NCBI RefSeq assembly: GCF_040958095.1
Contig: NC_091214.1
Location: 10,841,080 to 10,905,079, forward strand
Length of the DNA stretch: 64,000 bases
Reading direction: 5' to 3'
From: Procambarus clarkii
Lineage: Eukaryota > Arthropoda > Malacostraca > Decapoda > Cambaridae
The notes under the pieces are model-generated. The model did no database searches and had not been told where the DNA came from. It saw only the letters and a list, made by a program, of their open reading frames with translations. This document shows, piece by piece, positions 58,901-64,000 of the stretch. The position numbers and the translations under genes were made by a program. The stretch's first letter is position 1; the number at the start of each line of letters is the position of its first letter.

Positions 58901-61900
58901 AAGCATGTTAGTTCTTGGTGGTAGTAAAGAGCAGTACCACCACCTCTCTGCATTTGACGACAGTTGTGAATTGCTGAGTAGTTAGGCATGTTAAAGAGTT
59001 GAGTATTATCCTCTTTCAACCACGTTTCAGTATGTATAATAAAAGAGAATTTGTTGTCAATAGTTTCAATCAAGGCACTTACATCATCGAAGTGTTTACC
59101 TAGAGATCTAACGTTCAAGTTGATTACAGAGATACTGTGATTATGTATTAATACATTGTTTACATCATGTGCCGTAAAATATCTGCAATTTTGATCATTA
59201 AAGTGAGGATTGTCATAGATAGTGGATAAGAGGTTTAGTACTGGGTCTATACTTGTCTGCATTAAAAGGCTGGTTGTAGGAAAACAAGGCAAGAATGGCA
59301 ATTACAAAATAAATTTTTTGATATAAAAGGGGGAAAAAAATATATAAACAAGACTATACAACACAAACGCAAAATGAACAAAAAAAGAAAAATGAGGTAG
59401 ATTGCTGGCAAGTACTCTCAGGTACACTGTAGGTAATAATTTGCATTTTGAGACACAGGCAAAGCCAGGGGTACAATGGAGTAAGGGAGTATGGCGAGGC
59501 TAGGCAACCTAGGTAATAAATGTAATCAAAGAAAAACGTTGAATAATAAACATTGGCAAATTTAAGCTAATCTTTATTAACTATAAATAGTTTAGTTATG
59601 ATCGTATAATTAATAAGACCTAAAGAAATATTAATGGACTCAATTAATTAAGTCCAATAAATGACTAGTAAAAAGTAAATTAAAAATTAATTTAAAAAGT
59701 GAAACAAAGAGACTTAGGATACCTAGCCCGCAGTAGGTGACAACGGGGTTAATTATGTTGACTCATTGAGTGATAATAAGGTGAGACAAACCACACTGGG
59801 AGAGGAAAGTGTTGAGGTTATCCTCATTAGCAACTGTAAACATTCTACCTCCTGAAGTCTTTCTCACTTTAATCACGCCATCTCTAACGAAGCACTGATG
59901 AATTGCATCTGGGTTTTGATGACGGATTTGACGCAGGCGGTGGAGGAGTTGCTGTCTTTTTGTGGTCAAGCACTCGTTGATGTAGATTCCCTGTCGTTGG
60001 GATGCAGCTGTCCGGACAAGATGTGATTTCATGGACTGGGACGACAGATTCAGGCGAATTTTCCGCTGGTTTTGTCCTGATGGATTCTTTTTGCCTACTC
60101 TGTAGGCAGCAATAATGTCTGTTTTGTTACTTGTTAATGTATTTTGTGTCTTACTTAGAGGTACTATGATGATTAACAGTGTTATTCTTCATAGTACCAT
60201 CATCTATAGTTATTCATCATCAGAGGAGGAGAGGGGGGAATGGCAGAAGAGAGATGAGGGAGGGGGAGATTGGGAGGGAGGGGGAAGAGAGATTTCATAT
60301 TTATCTGTCTGAAATATCTATGAACGCTACCCTCGTTGTAATAACTCTTTTCTTACTTCTCTCTACTCTTTCCCTTCATCCAATACCCCAGGTTAACACT
60401 GTTACAGTCCAGTATGACTCCCCCTCACTGAACTGCCACGAATATAAGTTGAATAATAAATTAGGAGGACACAACAAGAATAGGGGTTATTAATTTATAA
60501 CTAATAATGAAAATCATTAAAACATGGCCACCATCTTCCCAACCATAAATGAATGTGTCTAAATTATTGTTTCCCCAGGAAGGAAGGGACTCAATAATCC
60601 TGGAACTCAAAGGGGCAAGTAAATGAAACTTAATTGGATTAGTACTGTAATCTTACTGAACTGAAAAGGGAATTCAAGAGCGACTTTAATATTCATAAGA
60701 TGGAGGAGAACACAGAAACTTTCCAAGCCAATATATCAACCACATATACAAAATGACAAAGTAGAAAAATATATTAAAAAGGGGATTAACTGAATACCAC
60801 TGGAACCAATGTATTTTTCTTTATTAAATTAAGCACGTAAATTAAAATCAAATTTGAAAGGTCCTAGCACATCCTAAGAGGCAAATTGGAAAAATTGTGA
60901 GGTGTATTTCTGTTGTACCAAAACTCAGACAGACATTACCTTAATCCTACAGCCTCGGCCACGATGCTGAATGGCTGGCCCTACATGTCAGGAGACCTGT
61001 ACCCCAGTAAGCCCCAAGACACACTAACTAATATTTTCTAAAAACGCTTACCAGTGGGATAGGCTCCACTCCCTAGTTCCTAGGCCCAATTTAACTCCGC
61101 CTATCCCAAGCCTATGGCCAATGGATTTAAACACAACTGGGTGATCTAGAATCTTGGCCAATGGCATGAACAGGCACTACCCTGTGGGGACCCCGCCTCC
61201 ACAGGCCTCCATGGCTTCAACCAATCAGAATCAGGCTTGACCATAAGGGTCAATTCCTCTTGACAGAAAACTCCAGTAACTGGGACAGCACCACTACCGT
61301 CCTGTGGGAACGTTGGCCGGGCTCCCACGTGTAACTTGAGAGCACAAGTTTATTGGCCCTGAGGTACTATTTCCAATTCGTCACTGGAGAGATGGACAGG
61401 AGAGGGAGGGGAACAAGTGACTTCAAACTGTTTATGGCCACGAGGGTCAGACTGTGATGAATGGGAGGAGTGACCAAAGGGAGGGAAGGCAAGCGAGGGA
61501 AGGGGAAGGAGCTATGGTCTGCACATACCATTACATGTCTGAGGTAGGAGACCGGATGCTTAGGGCTAGCCTCACCCAACTCTCACACATGCAGCCCGTG
61601 GGGTATGGGAGTGTCATAGGCCAGTCGAGGTTGGCCTCAGGGCTACACTTTATGAAATATCGGCATCTAGACTTTCCTTTACCCTCCTGACATTTTAATG
61701 AAGTACACTTATTTATCAATTTTAGTGCTTCGTTATAATATATTTGCAGAGAAAGAGAGAAGGAAGGATAAGCTGGAGACAGATGATGTTAGCAGAAAGG
61801 TGAAGAGACGGGGAGGATGTTGGTGAGAAAGTTAGAGAAGGTTGGATGGGGGGGGCGTGAATACAGGAAGGAGGGGGTATAAGCATGAGATATGAAATAG

Positions 61901-62601
61901 GGGGGAAAAGGGTGGGGATGTCTGGGGGTGGGAGACCCGGGTTCAACCGGGTACCCAGCACAAGTATCACACACATGTGAAGCCAGTTATGTAATTCACG
62001 ACACCAGCATACAGACTATTTTGTGTCAAATAAAATAGAAAGGAAAGAGATATAACACCAGATTTGTCCCAGTGCTGAGAGGCACGAGTGAAGAAACATA
62101 ATTGATATAACCACGACATACAAAATATTTAGGTAAGTAAGCAAACCGGACAGAGGCAGGATCTTTAACAAAGGATAAACATGGAAGAAATCCGTGAACT
62201 TGAATGAATTACATGAATGTAAGGTATTTTTTAGGGTTAGAGGAACAAAAAATAGGGATGGACAATGAAAAGTATTGGAGGAGGACGCCTCCATCTACAT
62301 TTTCATTAATAGAGATGACATCCCCCAAAGGTTCCAAAACCTGTTTACTAATCGACTGAAGTATAGAAAGCGAGACACAAGAGCTGGAGCTAGCAGCGTA
62401 AAAGTATCTTGGTATGTATACATTAGTTAAAACATCGTTCTAAAGATATCTCTCTCTCTCCCGGCAGGAACCGAGGCAAGGTGCAGCTCCGATTATGATA
62501 TCGAGTGTCTCAAGGGCAGTCACTGCATCAGTCTTACCTCTGTGTGTGACTCCAGCAAGCACTGTAGCGACGGCTCCGACGAGGACCCCTACGTCTGTGA
62601 G
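52993..62601 (+). CDS. secreted LDL-receptor class A domain protein, first coding exons (partial gene)
   Basis: Exon 1 (52993-53047) encodes MVHVRLLWLLGLTSVLLA plus one base: a basic start, a leucine-rich core and a small residue, that is, a signal peptide. Exon 2 (62468-62601) follows TCTCTCTCTCCCGGCAG and completes the codon as Gly. It then gives TEARCSS and one full LDLa module with six cysteines (C-x7-C-x5-C-x6-C-x5-C-x10-C), including the calcium-binding CSDGSDED. Phases agree only if exon 1 ends at GGCAG with GCAAGT as donor, so intron 1 (9,420 bp) is of the GC-AG class. Exon 2 ends GAG|GTACTG in phase 0, and the gene continues beyond the window. LDLa modules bind calcium and protein ligands at the cell surface or in secreted proteins; a receptor or a secreted precursor cannot be told apart from this start. 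Confidence 0.8.
53130..53420 (+). mobile_element. retroelement 3'-region fragment in intron 1
   Basis: The stretch contains AGCCCAATAGGCTCAGGAAC and TTGATTGACAGCTGAGAGGC. Its frames read ERTFSVSEWLVNGMH, then YTVSNVDMIEPNRLRNLY with stops. From general knowledge this looks like a common decapod interspersed repeat; the exact class is uncertain. Confidence 0.5.
53421..53530. repeat. short direct repeat
   Basis: GGGACCTGCTGTTGTACTC occurs twice, about 60 bp apart, each time followed by a CGCCCA or ACCCAG block. Confidence 0.8.
53790..55735 (-). repeat. ~30-bp minisatellite, ATCATAGTATCCCAAAGTAC family
   Basis: Four near-identical units near 53800-53920, a very degenerate stretch to about 54480, then a regular ATCACAATAATCTCCCAAAG array to about 55600. 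Some units carry an extra ATC or TATATATCT. Strand is assigned relative to the flipped block that follows. Confidence 0.93.
55736..55998 (+). repeat. same ~30-bp minisatellite in opposite orientation
   Basis: Units now read CTTTGGGATACTATGATGAA, the reverse complement of the preceding units. It is interrupted at 55999 by the LINE tail, and one further stretch, GGTACTATGATGATTAACAG, lies on the far side at about 60160. Confidence 0.85.
56327..56800 (-). pseudogene. LINE ORF2 C-terminal domain
   Basis: A 157-codon frame starting LYYSLIYPYLKYGICAWG and continuing ITQHKAAIRTISNSGPRHHS, MLDIKSLHILSCVLYIYK, HHTRNKYSFDIPRVRLNQTR and GPRMWNDLLSH. These blocks, in this order, form the region after the RT thumb in CR1/Jockey-group elements. 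The preceding RT is in another frame. Confidence 0.9.
56801..58156 (-). pseudogene. LINE ORF2 reverse transcriptase with frameshifts
   Basis: In successive frames: VTPVHKCGDLTVVNNYRPIS and ILPNLSKIFEKL (RT 1-2), KSTNDALISMI, then after a break AFDTVNHQNLLLKLHHYGV, GVPQGSILGPLLFLIYINDL and LFADDTTYI with the catalytic FADD box. Stops occur after VSVNN and elsewhere. Upstream, 57767-58156 is open and encodes the endonuclease-RT linker (KTKYYEDKFTQTKSNIKKTW). Confidence 0.9.
58474..59301 (-). pseudogene. LINE ORF2 APE-type endonuclease
   Basis: A 275-codon open frame with INLNVRSLGKHFDDVSALIE, HTETWL (catalytic Glu), GGGTALY, VYRIPNTDVSKF, IAGYFNIDL and LDHIWTN. In active relatives the fourth block is G-D-F-N, so a catalytic aspartate has become tyrosine. 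The terminal S-D-H block is missing: the sequence reads DSTTNPTFLL. It would have nicked target DNA, and it is inactive on both counts. Confidence 0.9.
59763..60122 (-). pseudogene. LINE ORF1 C-terminal fragment
   Basis: The frame is open from the 5' truncation point and contains DIIAAYRVGKKNPSGQNQRK, IRLNLSSQSMKSHLV, GIYINECLTTKRQQLLHRLR and QCFVRDGVIKVRKTSGGRMF. This is the order of the RNA-binding C-terminal region of ORF1 proteins in CR1-group LINEs. It starts without a methionine at about 60122 because the element is 5'-truncated. Its stop is about 460 bp from the ORF2 start. Confidence 0.82.
60126..62467 (+). other. remainder of LDLa intron 1
   Basis: No coding sequence is recognised. 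It includes a purine-rich GGAGGGGGAGATTGGG stretch near 60250, a second one near 61800, and ordinary AT-rich sequence. It ends in the pyrimidine tract of the 3' splice site. Confidence 0.6.
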
Positions 62602-63545
62602 GTACTGTGGCGTCCTTCCCTGTTTGTTAGTGCATCTGGTCTGTCTGTGAGGTACTGTGGGGCCCTTCCCTGTTTGTTAGTGCATCTGGTCCGTCTGTGA
62701 GGTACTGTGGGGCCCTTCCCTGTTTGTTAGTGCATCTGGTCCGACTGTGAGGTACTGTGGCGTCCTTCCCTGTTTGTTAGTGCATCTGGTCCGTCTGTGA
62801 GGTACTGTGGCGTCCTTCCCTGTTTGTTAGTGCATCTGGTCCGACTGTGAGGTACTGTGGCGTCCTTCCCTGTTTGTTAGTGCATCTGGTCCGTCTGTGA
62901 GGTACTGTGGGGCCCTTCCCTGTTTGTTAGTGCTTCTGGTCCATCTGTGAGGTACTGTGGCGTCCTTCCCTGTTTGTTAGTGCATCTGGTCCATCTGTGA
63001 GGTACTGTGGCGTCCTTCCCTGTTTGTTAGTGCATCTGGTCCATCTGTAAGGTACTGTGGCGTCCTTCCCTGTTTGTTAGTGCATCTGGTCCATCTGTAA
63101 GGTACTGTGGCGTCCTTCCCTGTTTGTTAGTGCATCTGGTCCATCTGTAAGGTACTGTGGCGTCCTTCCCTGTTTGTTAGTGCATCTGGTCCATCTGTAA
63201 GGTACTGTGGCGTCCTTCCCTGTTTGTTAGTGCATCTGGTCCATCTGTGAGGTACTGTGGCGTCCTTCCCTGTTTGTTAGTGCATCTGGTCCATCTGTAA
63301 GGTACTGTGGCGTCCTTCCCTGTTTGTTAGTGCATCTGGTCCATCTGTAAGGTACTGTGGCGTCCTTCCCTGTTTGTTAGTGCATCTGGTCCATCTGTAA
63401 GGTACTGTGGCGTCCTTCCCTGTTTGTTAGTGCATCTGGTCCGTCTGTAAGGTACTGTGGGGCCCTTCCCTGTTTGTTAGTGCATCTGGTCCATCTGTAA
63501 GGTACTGTGGCGTCCTTCCCTGTTTGTTAGTGCTTCTGGTCTGTC
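62595..63545 (+). repeat. 50-bp minisatellite, ~19 units, beginning inside LDLa exon 2
   Basis: The unit is CTGTGAGGTACTGTGGCGTC, CTTCCCTGTTTGTTAGTGCA, TCTGGTCTGT. The first unit includes the last seven coding bases and the 5' splice site of exon 2 (CTGTGAG|GTACTG). Later units carry either CTGTGAGGTACTG or CTGTAAGGTACTG, so each holds a donor-like sequence. Confidence 0.97.
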
Positions 63546-63680
63546 TGTGATATTTTGTGGCGCCATACCATGTTAGTGCTTCTGGTTCTTTTGTGATTTA
63601 CTGTGGCACCCTTCTCTGTTTGTTAGTGCTTCTTTTTCGTCTGATAGGTACTATCAGACGGACCAGAAGCTTTATAAAAA
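63546..63680. repeat. degenerate 50-bp units and a short inverted repeat
   Basis: Three weak copies of the 50-bp unit end in TCTGATAGGTACTATCAGAC, which is nearly its own reverse complement. Confidence 0.8.
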
Positions 63681-64000
63681 GAACACCAGTTTACTGGGTA
63701 TATGCTAACAAGAACACTAGGGTACTGAGTATGGGGTAACAAGAACACTGTTAATTACATAAGTGTAGTTACAGGATGAGAGCTACGCTCGTGGTGTCCC
63801 GTCTTCCCAACACTCTTTGTCATATAACGCTTTGAAACTACTGACGGTCTTGGCCTCCACTGTGGTACCGGACATATGCTAACAAAAACAAGGGTACTGA
63901 GTATGTGGTAATAAGAACACTGTTTTACTGGGTATATGCTAACAAGAACACTGGGGTACTGGGTATGTGGTAACAGGTTCACTGGGGTAATGGGAATGTG
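63681..64000. repeat. ~30-bp minisatellite with an inserted repeat fragment
   Basis: GGTACTGGGTATGTGGTAAC-type units occur before 63745 and after 63868. Between them ATAAGTGTAGTTACAGGATG through GTCTTGGCCTCCAC looks, from general knowledge, like a fragment of a common decapod interspersed repeat. Confidence 0.75.

Larger units (their letters stand above)
55999..60125 (-). mobile_element. decayed LINE of the CR1/L2/Jockey group, 5'-truncated
   Basis: The minus strand has ORF1 C-terminus, a ~460-bp gap, APE endonuclease, linker, reverse transcriptase and C-terminal domain, and then a 3' end made of short TTTA/AAATAAAT repeats. Parts of the host minisatellite lie on both sides. Several frameshifts and stops show it is inactive. 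The gap between ORF1 and ORF2 suggests further rearrangement or a long spacer. Confidence 0.92.

Overview
The window reads as a repeat-saturated nuclear locus of an arthropod, most likely a decapod crustacean such as a crayfish. This rests on split genes with GT/GC-AG introns, Penelope-like retroelements, a CR1/Jockey-type LINE, BEL/Pao-type LTRs, two kinds of tRNA-derived SINE, long (TA)n arrays, a short inverted-repeat element carrying TTAGG/CCTAA (arthropod telomere-type) blocks, and many minisatellites. Nothing is organised in a bacterial way. The species is an inference; no gene here identifies it.

Layout. 1-1.4 kb: end of a 260-bp satellite. 1.7-4.4 kb: a Penelope-like element (PLE) on the minus strand whose extreme 5' piece is inverted. 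4.5-8.7 kb: three related ~1-kb LTRs, one nested in another, around a remnant of a BEL/Pao-type protease region. 9-12 kb: (TA)n arrays, a second PLE broken by an internal inversion, and two back-to-back 389-bp elements with telomere-like cores. 13-14.5 kb: 28-bp and 23-bp minisatellites. 14.7-21.4 kb: a strongly G-rich minisatellite of about 6.7 kb. 21.4-34.4 kb: a giant inverted-repeat structure with arms 21602-27530 and 28784-34387 and a 1,253-bp spacer holding a two-exon gene. 34.4-38.2 kb: the G-rich minisatellite resumes in the same orientation, broken by a solo LTR and by two copies of a LINE endonuclease fragment. 38.2-40.6 kb: small tandem repeats, a SINE and a retroelement tail. 40.67-47.54 kb: a non-autonomous LTR retrotransposon on the minus strand with 798-bp LTRs, one of which contains a second LTR element. 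47.8-53 kb: more minisatellites, an inverted-repeat pair and a second SINE. 53-64 kb: first exons of a secreted LDL-receptor-class-A protein gene, with a ~9.4-kb intron filled by a 30-bp minisatellite and a decayed LINE, then a 50-bp minisatellite that begins in the end of the second exon.

Only two host-like or intact genes are supported: the 207-residue acidic protein in the spacer of the giant inverted repeat (27952-28813) and the LDLa gene (52993-53047 joined to 62468-62601, continuing beyond the window). The other coding sequence that can be recognised belongs to decayed mobile elements. The main candidate for a previously undescribed system is the ~12.8-kb inverted-repeat element. Its arms match over 5.6 kb apart from one SINE and a small indel. 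It lies within the G-rich minisatellite, its outer ends are hairpin-bearing ~51-bp repeats, and its single gene ends exactly across the arm border.
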